Shown: positions 9,096-18,542, counted from the first letter of the stretch. The stretch: 64,000 nucleotides of DNA from an uncultured Lachnospiraceae bacterium (GCA_910584915.1 CAJUDM010000027.1:1-64000); one strand, 5' to 3'. A program made the numbers and translations. Notes: generated by a model from the sequence alone, not told the origin.

Positions 9096-9692
9096 CTACA
9101 GTTCCACTCTACCCTCCAGGGCGCGTAAGAGCGTCACTTCATCGATATTTTCCAGATCTCCTCCCACCGGCACGCCGCTGGCGATCCTCGTCACCCTGAT
9201 TCCCGTGGGCTTCACCAGTTTGCTGATATACATCGCTGTCGTCTCCCCCTCTAACGAGGAGTTTGTGGCAATGATCACTTCCTCTATATCGCTCTCCAGC
9301 CGCACCATCAGTTCCTTCAGTCTGATGTCCCCGGGACCGATTCCCAGCATCGGGGAGATACAGCCGTGCAGTACATGGTAGACTCCCTCATACTTTCCGG
9401 TTTTTTCATATGCCGCCAGATCCCTCGGATTTTCCACCACCATGATCAGCCTGTGGTTTCTGTGCGGGTTCTCACAGATCGGACAGCACTCCCGATCCGT
9501 CAGCGTAAAGCACTCCCTGCAGTAGCGCACATTGTCCCGCGCCTCCGTCAGCGTATTTGCCAGCCGCGCCACCCGGTCCCGCGGCATATTGATAATATAA
9601 AATGCCAGCCTCTGTGCCGATTTTTCGCCGATCCCGGGAAGCGATGCCAGTTCATCGATCAATTTATTAATGTAACCGCTGTAAAGTTCCAT
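9096..9692 (-). CDS. recR: Recombination mediator RecR
   Basis: RecR works with RecO and RecF to load RecA on gapped DNA. The 198-residue protein has the N-terminal helix-hairpin-helix (LPGIGEKSAQRLAF, about 18-31), a four-cysteine zinc site (C58, C61, C70, C73) and a Toprim domain from about residue 81. Length is standard. Its ATG shares one base with the ybaB stop (TGATG). Confidence 0.97.
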   Translation of the reverse strand: MELYSGYINKLIDELASLPGIGEKSAQRLAFYIINMPRDRVARLANTLTEARDNVRYCRECFTLTDRECCPICENPHRNHRLIMVVENPRDLAAYEKTGKYEGVYHVLHGCISPMLGIGPGDIRLKELMVRLESDIEEVIIATNSSLEGETTAMYISKLVKPTGIRVTRIASGVPVGGDLENIDEVTLLRALEGRVEL

Positions 9693-10033
9693 CAGAAGGA
9701 CAATCCCCCTGTCATCCTGCCCATCAATTCACCGTTCGCCGCATCCGCCTGCTTCAACGCCTCATTTACCGCCGCTATAATCATATCTTCCAGTGTCTCA
9801 ATATCTTCCGGGTCTACCGCTTCCTCGGAAAGTTTTATCTTCGTGATCTCCTTCTTGCCGGTGACAGTAACTTCCACCGCACCGCCGCCTGACTTCGCCG
9901 TGAATTCTTTCGTCTCCAGTTCCTTTTGGCTCTCTTCCAGCTGACGCTGCATCCGCTGCGCCTGCTTCATCAGATTGTTCATATTTCCGGGCATTCCCAT
10001 CATGCCGCCCGGATAGCCGCCTCTCTTTGCCAT
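9692..10033 (-). CDS. ybaB: YbaB/EbfC nucleoid-associated protein
   Basis: Small dimeric DNA-binding protein of 113 residues, usually encoded between dnaX and recR, as here. The N-terminus is rich in glycine and methionine, followed by a long helix (about 15-45) and the family core GGGAVEVTVTGKKEI with LEDMIIAAVNEAL. It probably influences nucleoid structure or replication and recombination; the exact role is not settled. Confidence 0.93.
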   Translation of the reverse strand: MAKRGGYPGGMMGMPGNMNNLMKQAQRMQRQLEESQKELETKEFTAKSGGGAVEVTVTGKKEITKIKLSEEAVDPEDIETLEDMIIAAVNEALKQADAANGELMGRMTGGLSF

Positions 10034-10276
10034 CTTTTCCCTCCATCTGACAGCGATCCTCCGCCTGCCGTTTTACAGACCCGCGAACGGAAATCTTACT
10101 CGCCTTTCCAAAAATAATCTTTCTGTATAGGATGATTCTACCTCAAAATCCGCGTTTCGTAAACCACAAATCTCGCAGAACCTGCGGCATAAAATCCTCT
10201 TTTGTCATCTCAGCTTCGCATAATGGATCAATTGTCCTGTCAAAAGAATGACACCTGCCATATCAGACTCTCTTTT

Positions 10277-11854
10277 TTATTCCTCCTCTATCTCCATATG
10301 AATTTCCCCCAGGTCGGGATAATTCATGTCCAGTTTTCTCTCGTCCGCCGCCAGTTCGAACCGCACTTCCACCTGTTTTTCGATCATACCGGAGATAGCC
10401 TTCTCCAACTCTTCTCTGTGTGTCTCCGTGGAGAGCCAGTCGTAATGCGTGCTGTCCGCGACGGCTAACACCAGCTTTTCCTGATCATCCATGCTCAGCC
10501 GCACACTCCGCAGATAGGTCCTCATCGGCTGCTCGATGTTATTGACAATGCGTCCCCACTGTTCCACAACCTGTTTTATATCTTCCGGTATCGCCCGCGG
10601 AATCGCCCTTTTTGTGACACCACCGTCATTTTTCGTCACTCCGCCGGACGATGAGCCAGCTGTCTGCTGCTGCGAAATATTCTGCATCGGAATGCCATGT
10701 TCCACTTTGCGTTCCAGCGCCCTGATCCTGTCCGTCAGAGATTCCGTATCGATCTCCATCTGAGGCCTGCAGAGCCTGATCAGCGCCATCTCAATCAGAA
10801 TCCTTTTCTGCGCCGAGAGGCGAAGCTGTCCCGATAGTTCGGAGAGCACCCGGATATAGCGCATGATCGTCACCATGTCAGCCATCTGCGCCTCTTCCTT
10901 CAACCTCTTCAGATTATCGGAGGAGACATCTATCACATCCTCCATCTCCCCTGTATCGGAAGATTTTAGCAACAGGAGATTGCGCAGGTACCATGTAAAA
11001 TCCGCCACAAACTGCACCAGTTCCCGACCCTGCATGATCATCTCCTCCAGGAGGGCGATGCAGCCCGCCACATCTTCCTCCAGGACATTTCGCAGCAGCC
11101 TGCTGAAGACATCAGTGTCCACAGCCCCCAGCACCTCCAGCGCCTTATCGTAGGTCAGTTCCTGTCCGTAGTAGAAAGCGATACACCGCTCCAGAAGGCT
11201 CAGGGCATCACGCATGGAGCCGTCCGCCGTCTTGGCGATATAGCGAAGTGCTCTGTCCTGCGCCTGAACCTCCTCTTTCTCCATCAGTTCTCTGAGCCTT
11301 GCCGTGATCGTCTCAATCGAGATCCTCTTAAAGTCATAACGCTGACAGCGGGACAATATTGTGATCGGTATCTTATGCACTTCTGTCGTCGCCAGGATAA
11401 ATATCACATAGGAAGGCGGCTCCTCCAGCGTTTTGAGAAGAGCGTTGAACGCCGCCGTAGAAAGCATATGAACTTCATCTATAATATAAACTTTATATTT
11501 TCCCTCAGCAGGAGAATAAGAAATATCCTCAACGATCTCCCGCACATCGTCCACGCCATTGTTGGATGCTGCATCCATTTCGATCACATTCATTCCTGTA
11601 CCGGCAAGGATATTCCTGCATGCAGGGCATTCCCCGCAGGGGCTGCCGTCGACGGGATTTTCGCAGTTCACCGCCCTCGCCAGGATCTTGGCAACCGTCG
11701 TCTTTCCGGTTCCCCTGGTTCCGGTAAACAGGTATGCGTGGCCTATGCGGTCCGCCCTGATCTGATTTTTCAGTGTTGTCACGATATGTTCCTGCCCTTT
11801 TACATCCTCAAAGCACAGAGGGCGGAATTTACGGTAGAGTGCTGTGTATGACAT
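10277..11854 (-). CDS. dnaX: DNA polymerase III subunit gamma/tau
   Basis: Clamp-loader ATPase of 525 residues. The N-terminus YRKFRPLCFEDVKGQ is typical. Walker A is GTRGTGKTT (about 42-50), a zinc-binding cysteine cluster follows (CENPVDGSPCGECPAC), then Walker B (IDEVHML) and sensor SRCQRYDFKR. Start 11854 is preferred over 11869 because of GGAG nine bases upstream and family length. The SRP RNA gene that usually precedes dnaX is 25 kb away here. A 243-base gap to ybaB (10034-10276) shows no gene. Confidence 0.96.
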   Translation of the reverse strand: MSYTALYRKFRPLCFEDVKGQEHIVTTLKNQIRADRIGHAYLFTGTRGTGKTTVAKILARAVNCENPVDGSPCGECPACRNILAGTGMNVIEMDAASNNGVDDVREIVEDISYSPAEGKYKVYIIDEVHMLSTAAFNALLKTLEEPPSYVIFILATTEVHKIPITILSRCQRYDFKRISIETITARLRELMEKEEVQAQDRALRYIAKTADGSMRDALSLLERCIAFYYGQELTYDKALEVLGAVDTDVFSRLLRNVLEEDVAGCIALLEEMIMQGRELVQFVADFTWYLRNLLLLKSSDTGEMEDVIDVSSDNLKRLKEEAQMADMVTIMRYIRVLSELSGQLRLSAQKRILIEMALIRLCRPQMEIDTESLTDRIRALERKVEHGIPMQNISQQQTAGSSSGGVTKNDGGVTKRAIPRAIPEDIKQVVEQWGRIVNNIEQPMRTYLRSVRLSMDDQEKLVLAVADSTHYDWLSTETHREELEKAISGMIEKQVEVRFELAADERKLDMNYPDLGEIHMEIEEE

Positions 11855-11982
11855 CCGAATATTCTCCATTTGATCTTGCAGGCTCTGTCACTGCTGTCAG
11901 CCGGTCGAGCAGAAAAGAACATCTTCCTCTGCGCATAAAAACCATCCTCCAGCAGCGATACCCGCCCACGGTTATTATCTTT

Positions 11983-12015
11983 AAAATCCCGCAGCCACCC
12001 TCAGCGGCTGCGGGA
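11983..12015 (-). terminator. Rho-independent terminator of pfkA
   Basis: A 10-bp GC-rich stem (TCCCGCAGCC with its complement, 9-base loop) is followed by TTTT on the minus strand, 41 bases past the pfkA stop. Confidence 0.85.
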
Positions 12016-12055
12016 CTCTTCTCGCTTTTATCTGATAGTTATCTTGTCTCAGGCC

Positions 12056-13129
12056 TTAATCACCGAAGCTGATCCCGAGCATCTTCGCCTCCTGAATAAT
12101 ATCGGAATCAGGCTCGACCATCTTCAGTTTGCCTGCAACATCCTCCAACGGAACTTTCACGATCTCACGGTTTTTGTAGCCCACCATAAAGCCGTACTCG
12201 CCGTTTAAGATCATGCGGCCTGCCTGTGCACCGAGCCGGCTTGCAAATACACGGTCATAGGGACAGGGGCTCCCGCCTCTCTGTGTATGTCCGGGTACAG
12301 TAACGCGGACATCCAGCCCAGTCTTCTTCTGAATTTTTTCAGCGATCTCATAAGAAACGGAGGGATATTTATATTCCGCCATTTTTTTCTTGTAATCCTT
12401 CTTCGAAAGCGCCGCGTCTTCCTTGGAGATCGCGCCCTCCGCCACTGCGAGGATCGTAAATTTGCTGCCCCGTTCGGAACGTTTATTGATGGCATCCACA
12501 ACCTTCTTGATATCGTAGGGAATCTCAGGGATCAGGATGATATCCGCTCCACCCGCCATGCCTGCGTTCAGCGTCAGGTAGCCTACCTTATGCCCCATAA
12601 CCTCCACAATAAATACACGCCCGTGGGAAGCCGCCGTCGTATGTATGCAGTCGATGCAGTCCGTCGCAATATTCACAGCACTCTGGAAGCCGAAAGTCAT
12701 ATCTGTTCCCCAGAGATCATTATCGATCGTCTTCGGCAGTGTTACAACGTTGAGCCCTTCCTCCCGCAGCATATTTGCCGTCTTATGGGTTCCGTTGCCG
12801 CCCAGGATCACAAGACAGTCCAGGCGAAGCTTATAATAATTCTGCTTCATCGCCTCCACCTTGTCCAATCCATTCTCGTCCGGCTCCCTCATCAGCTTGA
12901 AAGGTGTCCTGGAGCTGCCCAGGATCGTGCCGCCCTTTGTCAGGATGCCGGAGAAGTCCGCTCCTGTGAGCATTCTGAAATTACCGTAGATCAGTCCCTT
13001 GTAGCCTTCCAGAAAACCGTAGATCTCCACAGGCTCTCCGCTGCAGGACAGACATTTTACTACGCCTCTCATTGCCGCATTTAGCGCCTGACAGTCTCCG
13101 CCGCTGGTAAGCATACCGATTCGTTTCAT
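12056..13129 (-). CDS. pfkA: 6-phosphofructokinase
   Basis: Phosphorylates fructose 6-phosphate in glycolysis. The 357-residue protein has the phosphate-binding start TSGGDCQALNAA, GGNGT at 110-114, PKTIDND at 132-138 with catalytic D136, and GHTQRGG near residue 290. In this superfamily Gly at the second determinant (GGNGT) favours ATP, while Lys in PKTIDND is shared with pyrophosphate enzymes. The G/K combination is typical of the mixed clade whose characterised members include ATP users. I infer ATP dependence but cannot exclude pyrophosphate. Confidence 0.94.
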   Translation of the reverse strand: MKRIGMLTSGGDCQALNAAMRGVVKCLSCSGEPVEIYGFLEGYKGLIYGNFRMLTGADFSGILTKGGTILGSSRTPFKLMREPDENGLDKVEAMKQNYYKLRLDCLVILGGNGTHKTANMLREEGLNVVTLPKTIDNDLWGTDMTFGFQSAVNIATDCIDCIHTTAASHGRVFIVEVMGHKVGYLTLNAGMAGGADIILIPEIPYDIKKVVDAINKRSERGSKFTILAVAEGAISKEDAALSKKDYKKKMAEYKYPSVSYEIAEKIQKKTGLDVRVTVPGHTQRGGSPCPYDRVFASRLGAQAGRMILNGEYGFMVGYKNREIVKVPLEDVAGKLKMVEPDSDIIQEAKMLGISFGD

Positions 13130-13267
13130 TTGATTTCCTCCTTCATACTGTTTGTATTTTGCTATTATCCACTTGTTTTTTATTATAGTATATTTTTTCT
13201 CTTGTCACAAGATTTTATTCTGCCGAAAAATCAGCGATTTTTTCGTGCAACATTTTCGAAATATAAT

Positions 13268-13296
13268 TTGACTGTTTTGCAGAAAGCCGGTATAAT
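13268..13296 (+). promoter_or_regulatory. Promoter of tRNA-Ser
   Basis: TTGACT and TATAAT are separated by exactly 17 bases and lie 14 bases before the mature tRNA. This is one of the closest matches to the sigma-A consensus in the window. Confidence 0.88.
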
Positions 13297-13309
13297 GGTT
13301 ACAGCTTTT

Positions 13310-13397
13310 GGAGATGTACCCAAGTGGCTGAAGGGTCCGCACTCGAAATGCGGTAGGCCGGGCAACCGGTGCAAGGGTTCAAATCCCTTCATCTCCG
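13310..13397 (+). tRNA. tRNA-Ser (anticodon CGA)
   Basis: Acceptor stem GGAGATG pairs with CATCTCC, discriminator G. The anticodon loop CTCGAAA gives CGA, which reads UCG. A long variable arm (GGCCGGGCAACCGG region) is the class II feature of serine tRNAs. The T arm contains GGTTCAAATCC. CCA is not encoded. Confidence 0.95.
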
Positions 13398-13436
13398 TCA
13401 AAAATTTCCTATATGATCAGGAATTTTTAATCCAAC

Positions 13437-13472
13437 GCAAAACCGCCATCCCATGAGATGACGGTTTTTTAT
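13437..13472. terminator. Bidirectional terminator between tRNA-Ser and the isomerase gene
   Basis: An 8-bp stem (CCGCCATC with GATGACGG, one weak pair) has A and T runs on its two sides, so it can end both the plus-strand tRNA transcript and the minus-strand isomerase transcript. Another A/T-rich inverted repeat at about 13401-13429 may help. Confidence 0.75.
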
Positions 13473-13500
13473 TTTCATTGCTGTTCCGGGATTCATATCC

Positions 13501-14415
13501 TCAAATCACAAACTGTTCCAGGTACCTCTTTGAAAGGCGGATACTGTCAAGCACCCTCTCCCTGCTCCCCTCAAACGCCTTGTCCTCCACCTCAATGCAG
13601 GTATAACCCTCATATCCGATATCGGTGAGCGCAGATACATAATATCCCCAGTCCACATCTCCGAGCCCCGGGAGTTTCGGCGACATGTATTCCAACGGAT
13701 ATGCCATAACGCCGCACTCTTCGAGACGATCCCTGTACAATTTGATATCCTTATAATGCACATGGAATATCTTGTCCCTGAACTCATAGATCGGTTTTAT
13801 ATAATCCATCTGCTGCCAGATGAAATGGCTCGGATCATAATTCAGCCCGAAATACTCCGAATCGATGATCTCAAACAGCTTCCGCCAGATGACGGGCGTC
13901 GTCATAAGGTTCTGTCCGCCTGGCCACTGGTCTTTTCCAAACAGCATCGGACAGTTTTCTATAGCGATCCTCACCTTCTTCTCTTCTGCATACGCAATGA
14001 TAGGAGGCCAGATCTCTCTAAAAAATTCAATGTTTTCCTCCACCGACTTTCCGGAATCACGCCCGATAAAAGTCGTCACCAGATTCACCCCGAGACGGGC
14101 AGAAGCTTCTATTACTTTCTTCAGATGCGCAATGTTCTCCTGCCGCTTCTCGAGATTGCCGTCCATCGTGTTCGGATAAAAAGCGAGCGCCGATATCTCC
14201 ACGTTTTTCTTCTTACAGTAATCCAGGATGTACGCCGCCTTCTCGTCTGTCATTCCCTCCACATCAATGTGGCTGACGCCGGCATAGCGCCGTTCCGCCT
14301 TCCCCTGAGGCCAGCATGCCGCCTCCACACAGGTGAGCCCCATCTCCGACACCGTATCTATCATCTCCTCAAAATTCCAGCCGTCCAATATCGCGCTTAC
14401 AAGTCCCAATTTCAT
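13501..14415 (-). CDS. Sugar phosphate isomerase/epimerase (xylose isomerase-like TIM barrel)
   Basis: A 304-residue protein of the AP-endonuclease-2/xylose isomerase-like fold. Visible metal-site segments are IAENCPML (about residue 156), NYDPSHFIWQ (about 197), FHVHYKDIK (about 222) and CIEVEDKAFEG near the end, in the expected order. Substrate cannot be read from sequence; relatives act on keto-sugars or inositol derivatives. The Gfo/Idh/MocA gene upstream on the same strand suggests a joint role in oxidising and rearranging an unusual sugar. Confidence 0.88.
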   Translation of the reverse strand: MKLGLVSAILDGWNFEEMIDTVSEMGLTCVEAACWPQGKAERRYAGVSHIDVEGMTDEKAAYILDYCKKKNVEISALAFYPNTMDGNLEKRQENIAHLKKVIEASARLGVNLVTTFIGRDSGKSVEENIEFFREIWPPIIAYAEEKKVRIAIENCPMLFGKDQWPGGQNLMTTPVIWRKLFEIIDSEYFGLNYDPSHFIWQQMDYIKPIYEFRDKIFHVHYKDIKLYRDRLEECGVMAYPLEYMSPKLPGLGDVDWGYYVSALTDIGYEGYTCIEVEDKAFEGSRERVLDSIRLSKRYLEQFVI

Positions 14416-14567
14416 ATATTGTCACCATACCTTTCCACATCATATCACTTATTTTGTTTTAAGCCTTCTCAAATCACCGTCCGGACGGTATCCGGGGAGC
14501 GCACTCCGCGCTATCCTCATATCCACCCGCAGGCGCACAGGCGGGCAGCTCTGCGCGGTCCGGTCCT

Positions 14568-15602
14568 CTACACCCGGACCGCTCTTCCCTCCTCCGACGA
14601 CCGGATGCTTGCGAACACGGCGCGCATCGCCTGGAGCACGCTCTCCCCCGAGATTTCCGGCGGCGTATCTTCCACGAGGCACTTCACAAACAGATCGATC
14701 ACGCCCGAACTCGTCTGGTTGTCATTGGTCTGGATCTGGTCGATCTGATAGTCCGTCTCCGTACCGTCGACATAAATGACTTTCACAGAATATTTCGGAT
14801 CGTCATACAGACGCATGATGCCCTTTGTGCCATAGATCACAGTCGTATTGTCCTCCGCCCCGTAGTAGGTCCAGCTCGCCGTCATCGTGCCGATGGCTCC
14901 ACTCTCCGTCTTATAGATGCAGACCGCGTTGTCGTCCACTCCGATCATTTCCCCCGATGCGTCCCGCTTATCCAACGTCGTCAGGACAGCCTGCGTCTCC
15001 ACGATCTTTTCGCCCAGTATATACTGGATCAGGTCCGTTTTGTGGATCCCGAGATCTGCCATCGCCCCCATCGCAGCTTTCGATTTGTCAAAGAACCAGA
15101 CGTTCTTTCCCGGATCCACGCTCCACGTCTCCGGTCCGCCGTGTCCGAAGATCGTCCGGAAGGTAAGCACCTTTCCGATGGCTCCCGCCGCGATCAGTTC
15201 CTTCGCCTTCACATGAGCCTTCGCCAGCCTCTGGTTCTGTCCAATCATCAAATACTTTCCAGCCTCTTTTGCCGCTGACACCATAGCCTCACATTCTTCC
15301 AGCGTGACTGCCATGGGTTTTTCACAGAGCACATGTTTCCCCGCCTTCAGCGCCGCGATGGATATCTCCGCATGGGCGTTGTTCGCCGCGCACACGCTGA
15401 CCGCATCGATCTCTTTGTCCGCCAGCAGTTCCCCGTAGGATGCGTAAGCCGCAGCCCCATATTTTTTTGCCAGTTCCTCTGCCCTCTCTCTGTTCACGTC
15501 ATAGAATCCGGTGATCTCCACATGCGGGTTCGCCGCATACTCCGGTATATGCCTGACCTGTGCGATCTTGCCGCACCCGATAACTCCGATTTTTATACTC
15601 AT
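14568..15602 (-). CDS. Gfo/Idh/MocA-family oxidoreductase
   Basis: NAD(P)-dependent sugar or cyclitol dehydrogenase of 344 residues. The Rossmann motif GVIGCGKIAQ is at residues 6-15, the family EKP motif at LCEKPMAVT (about 92-100), and the D-x3-H active-site pair at DLGIHKTD (about 183-190). A GC-rich perfect 8-bp hairpin (14556-14563 with 14574-14581) spans the stop codon. It ends 152 bases before the isomerase gene, probably the same operon. The substrate is unknown; a decayed sugar ABC ATPase lies directly upstream. Confidence 0.93.
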   Translation of the reverse strand: MSIKIGVIGCGKIAQVRHIPEYAANPHVEITGFYDVNRERAEELAKKYGAAAYASYGELLADKEIDAVSVCAANNAHAEISIAALKAGKHVLCEKPMAVTLEECEAMVSAAKEAGKYLMIGQNQRLAKAHVKAKELIAAGAIGKVLTFRTIFGHGGPETWSVDPGKNVWFFDKSKAAMGAMADLGIHKTDLIQYILGEKIVETQAVLTTLDKRDASGEMIGVDDNAVCIYKTESGAIGTMTASWTYYGAEDNTTVIYGTKGIMRLYDDPKYSVKVIYVDGTETDYQIDQIQTNDNQTSSGVIDLFVKCLVEDTPPEISGESVLQAMRAVFASIRSSEEGRAVRV

Positions 15603-15634
15603 GTTCGTCTCCTCTTCCTGATATGTTCCGTTTC

Positions 15635-16030
15635 CTATTTGTCCGTGTTCTGCGCCCGCTTGCGGAGTTCCACAAATTTCTCCCTGATAACCGGTCCCAC
15701 CGTCTGGATAAAGATCACAGGCTTTTTCCGGGAGAGCCTGTGTTCTGCAATCTGCATATTCTCCAGGATCGTCATATCCGGTATCACGGAATTTTCTTTC
15801 CTGTTGGATGGCAGCATTGCCACCCTGTTTTTCATGAATCTGTATATCCTGCCGTTAATCTTCTTCCCCGCCACTTCCACAGATCCGTCGTCATCTTCTG
15901 GGGCGTAGTCTCCGCGATCGGACCGCTGGATACAAACTTTCCGTTCCAGAAAACCGTATATCTGTCTGCGATCTCAAATATCTCCGGCATCTTGTGGGAT
16001 ATAAAGATAAAAGATGTCCCCTCCCTTTTT
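15635..16030 (-). pseudogene. Remnant of a sugar ABC transporter ATPase (RbsA/MglA type)
   Basis: Two separate pieces of one ATPase are visible in different frames. The upstream piece (about 16030-15890) reads FISHKMPEIFEIADRY then FWNGKFVSSGPI, the end of the first ATPase half. The downstream piece (stop at 15635) reads VAMLPSNRKENSVIPDMT then ILENMQIAEH, from the second half. The sequence between them and both ends are missing and the frame changes, so no transporter can be made. It lies directly upstream of the Gfo/Idh/MocA gene and divergent from the LacI gene. Confidence 0.8.
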
Positions 16031-16351
16031 GATTGATTGTTGAGTTTTCTGTTTCTTTACATTACTTTACAGTATATTTTCATTAATGTCAATTCTCTCC
16101 TCTCTATTACTCATCATTTTCCATAATATGCACGATTTTACCCGTCTATTTTTGTCATTATTTAACATAATATCGCCCCATTTCTTTACATTTTCTTTTT
16201 ACATTTTACATTTTTCTTTACATTTTTATTCGTATAGGGTATAATGAATAGAAACAGCAAGTTTAGATTTTTTATTTACAAAAGAAAGTTCCCTGCACAG
16301 ATCAAGAGTCCCTAAAGGCAAATATACATACGATCAACGAAGGAGGTTCCC
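16031..16351 (+). promoter_or_regulatory. AT-rich regulatory region and promoter of the LacI-type gene
   Basis: No gene is seen in these 321 bases. A promoter TTTACA (16217-16222), 17 bases, TATAAT (16240-16245) drives the LacI-type gene. Four TTACATTTT repeats occur between 16186 and 16226, the last overlapping the -35 box, with two more TTTACA copies near 16056 and 16066. A strong GGAGG lies 8 bases before the ATG. Confidence 0.7.
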
Positions 16352-17344
16352 ATGAGTTCGAAAATCACGATCACAGATATCGCAGACAAAGCAGGCGTTT
16401 CCATCGCCACCGTTTCCCGCATCCTCAATCACAAGGATACGGTATCACTCTCCACCAGGCATAAAGTGCTGCAGGCCATGGACGAACTTGGATATGACTC
16501 CGATCAGGTAAGATCCGCCTCCTCCTATCAGACAATCCTCACCTGTGTACCAGACTTTGCCAACCCCTTTTACGCGCGCATCATTGATGGAATCCAGCAG
16601 ACCGCCCACGAGAATGACTTTGAAGTGTTTCTGATCCCGACAAAAGACATTTATCTCGACCATGTACATCTCACCAATCTGGTAAAAAAGGGCGGATTCA
16701 AAGGCGTTTTATGGCTCTCCTCCTCCCCGCCCGCGGAACTTCTCAATCTGATCAGCAAATATTGTCCCATGGCGATGTGCTGCGAATATCCTGACGATTA
16801 TGAATGCTCCTATATCAGCATCGATGATGTTGCCGCCGCCTATAAAGCGGTAAATTATCTGATCTCCACGGGCTGCAAAAATATCGGTTTTGTCAACTGC
16901 AGCCTGAAATATAAATATGCGAGGCACCGCAGGGAGGGCTATCTGAAAGCGTTAAAAAATGCAGGGCTGCCAGTTCATCCTGAATGGAATATTACGATCC
17001 CCTCCATTGATTATACGCTTGCCCATTCCGCCATCTCTCAGACGCTGAACGCCGAACAAATACCGGACGCTTTTTTTACCTGCTCCGATGTATTTGCTGC
17101 CGCCGCCATAAATGCCGCGCAGCAACACGGTATCCGGGTACCGGAAGATATCTCTGTGATCGGTTTTGACAATGTGGAAACTTCCCGCATGACACTGCCC
17201 ACGATCACCACGACCAGGCAGCCCTGCTTCCAACTGGGGCAGCAGTCCTGCTCCATTTTGCTGGAAAAGATTCAGAACCCCTCCACCCCTGACAGACAGA
17301 TCCTTCTGAACACAGAATTTATCATACGGGATTCCACAAGATAA
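16352..17344 (+). CDS. LacI-family transcriptional regulator
   Basis: A 330-residue repressor. The N-terminal helix-turn-helix (ITDIADKAGVSIATVSRILN, residues 6-25) is followed by a periplasmic-binding-type effector domain with CVPDFANPFYARIIDGI near residue 68 and VPEDISVIGFDN near 262. The effector is probably a sugar. It stands divergent from the decayed sugar ABC ATPase and the oxidoreductase gene, which are the likely ancestral targets. Confidence 0.93.
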   Translation: MSSKITITDIADKAGVSIATVSRILNHKDTVSLSTRHKVLQAMDELGYDSDQVRSASSYQTILTCVPDFANPFYARIIDGIQQTAHENDFEVFLIPTKDIYLDHVHLTNLVKKGGFKGVLWLSSSPPAELLNLISKYCPMAMCCEYPDDYECSYISIDDVAAAYKAVNYLISTGCKNIGFVNCSLKYKYARHRREGYLKALKNAGLPVHPEWNITIPSIDYTLAHSAISQTLNAEQIPDAFFTCSDVFAAAAINAAQQHGIRVPEDISVIGFDNVETSRMTLPTITTTRQPCFQLGQQSCSILLEKIQNPSTPDRQILLNTEFIIRDSTR

Positions 17345-17657
17345 AGAGAGCAGGCAGATACACGCAGTCACGGCACCATCCCAATCATTTATTCTCAGGA
17401 TAGTGCCGTGTGAAAATCTGGTCAGCCGGAAAACTCTTACCTCTTTATTTTTGATGTCTTACTTCTTCGCTTTCTCGGTCACGCAGGTATGCTCCCTCGT
17501 CTTTCTGTCATAATTTATTCCCGCCAACAGGATAAAGGAGTACCAAAACATTGCCCTTCAGCCCGCCCATATCCACCTGGATATATACTATTAAATATTA
17601 ATTTCAAATCCCGCCTGACCCATACCTTATCCGCTTTATTTTTCTGCGGCAGTATCT
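17345..17657. other. Intergenic region with a 13-bp inverted repeat
   Basis: The 313 bases between the LacI-type gene and the convergent DUF362 gene hold no gene I can support. An inverted repeat with one mismatch (CACGGCACCATCC at 17369-17381, partner at 17398-17410, 16-base loop) lies 24 bases past the LacI stop. It lacks a T run, so termination is only possible. Confidence 0.45.
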
Positions 17658-18542
17658 TTATGCTTCTATCTCTACCAGTTCATACTCCCTGCTGCCATAT
17701 CCCAGCTCTGCCGCCGCCTCGATCGTGTGCACACCATGCCTCGACTCCACGCGCTCCAGGAAATGCGCCCTGCCCGGATCATTGGAAGCATAGATCAGGT
17801 CAAGGCATGCCTGATCCAGCGCCACCGGATCAAGGGAAGACAAAATGCCGATATCCTTCATGCAGGGATCCTCCGCCACCGCACAACAGTCACAGTCCAC
17901 CGAGAGATTGCACATGATGTTGATATAGGCAAGGTTCCCCTTAAAGTAATCCACCACAGAGCCAGCGGCATCCGCCATAGCCTCACAGAAAGTATCCTGT
18001 GGAGCCACATGATCCCAGAATCCCTCCTGAGTATCGGACTCTCCCGCCGAGTGGATCAGGCATTTTCCTGCAGTCGACGCACATCCGATGGAAAGCTGTT
18101 TTAGCGCTCCGCCGTAACCGCCCATCGGATGTCCCTTGAAATGCGCCAGCACAAGCATGGAATCATAATTTGCAATATTCTTCCCGAGGCGGTTTTCCTT
18201 CAGCGCTTTTCCGTTCGGGATCTCCACTGTCAGATCCGGTCCCTCCGAATCCAGGATATCGATATTGAAACATCCGGACCAGCCGTGCTTTTTCATCAGC
18301 TGTCTGTGTTTGGCCGTAGTATTCCTCGCGCCATCATAGGCGGTATTGCACTCTACCACTGTAGCGCCCACTTTCTCAATAACCGGCCTCCAAAATTCCG
18401 GACGCAGGAAATTCTGGTTCCCGTCCTCCCCGGAATGCACCTTAGCCGCCACTTTCCCGGTCAGGGGTTTTCCCAGTAATTCATACATCTCAAGCACTTT
18501 TTCCGGCGTGATCGTTCTTGTAAAATAGACTTTTGATTTCAT
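17658..18542 (-). CDS. DUF362 domain-containing protein
   Basis: A 294-residue protein matching the DUF362 family, often annotated as iron-sulfur or ferredoxin-linked. The core is visible as NYDSMLVLAHFKGHPMGG, GGALKQLSIGCAS and the cysteine group CNLSVDCDCC followed by LSSLDPVALDQACLD. It lacks an obvious separate 4Fe-4S ferredoxin domain. The start at 18542 has GGAGGG eight bases upstream and is preferred over 18563. No biochemical function is established. It appears monocistronic. Confidence 0.85.
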   Translation of the reverse strand: MKSKVYFTRTITPEKVLEMYELLGKPLTGKVAAKVHSGEDGNQNFLRPEFWRPVIEKVGATVVECNTAYDGARNTTAKHRQLMKKHGWSGCFNIDILDSEGPDLTVEIPNGKALKENRLGKNIANYDSMLVLAHFKGHPMGGYGGALKQLSIGCASTAGKCLIHSAGESDTQEGFWDHVAPQDTFCEAMADAAGSVVDYFKGNLAYINIMCNLSVDCDCCAVAEDPCMKDIGILSSLDPVALDQACLDLIYASNDPGRAHFLERVESRHGVHTIEAAAELGYGSREYELVEIEA

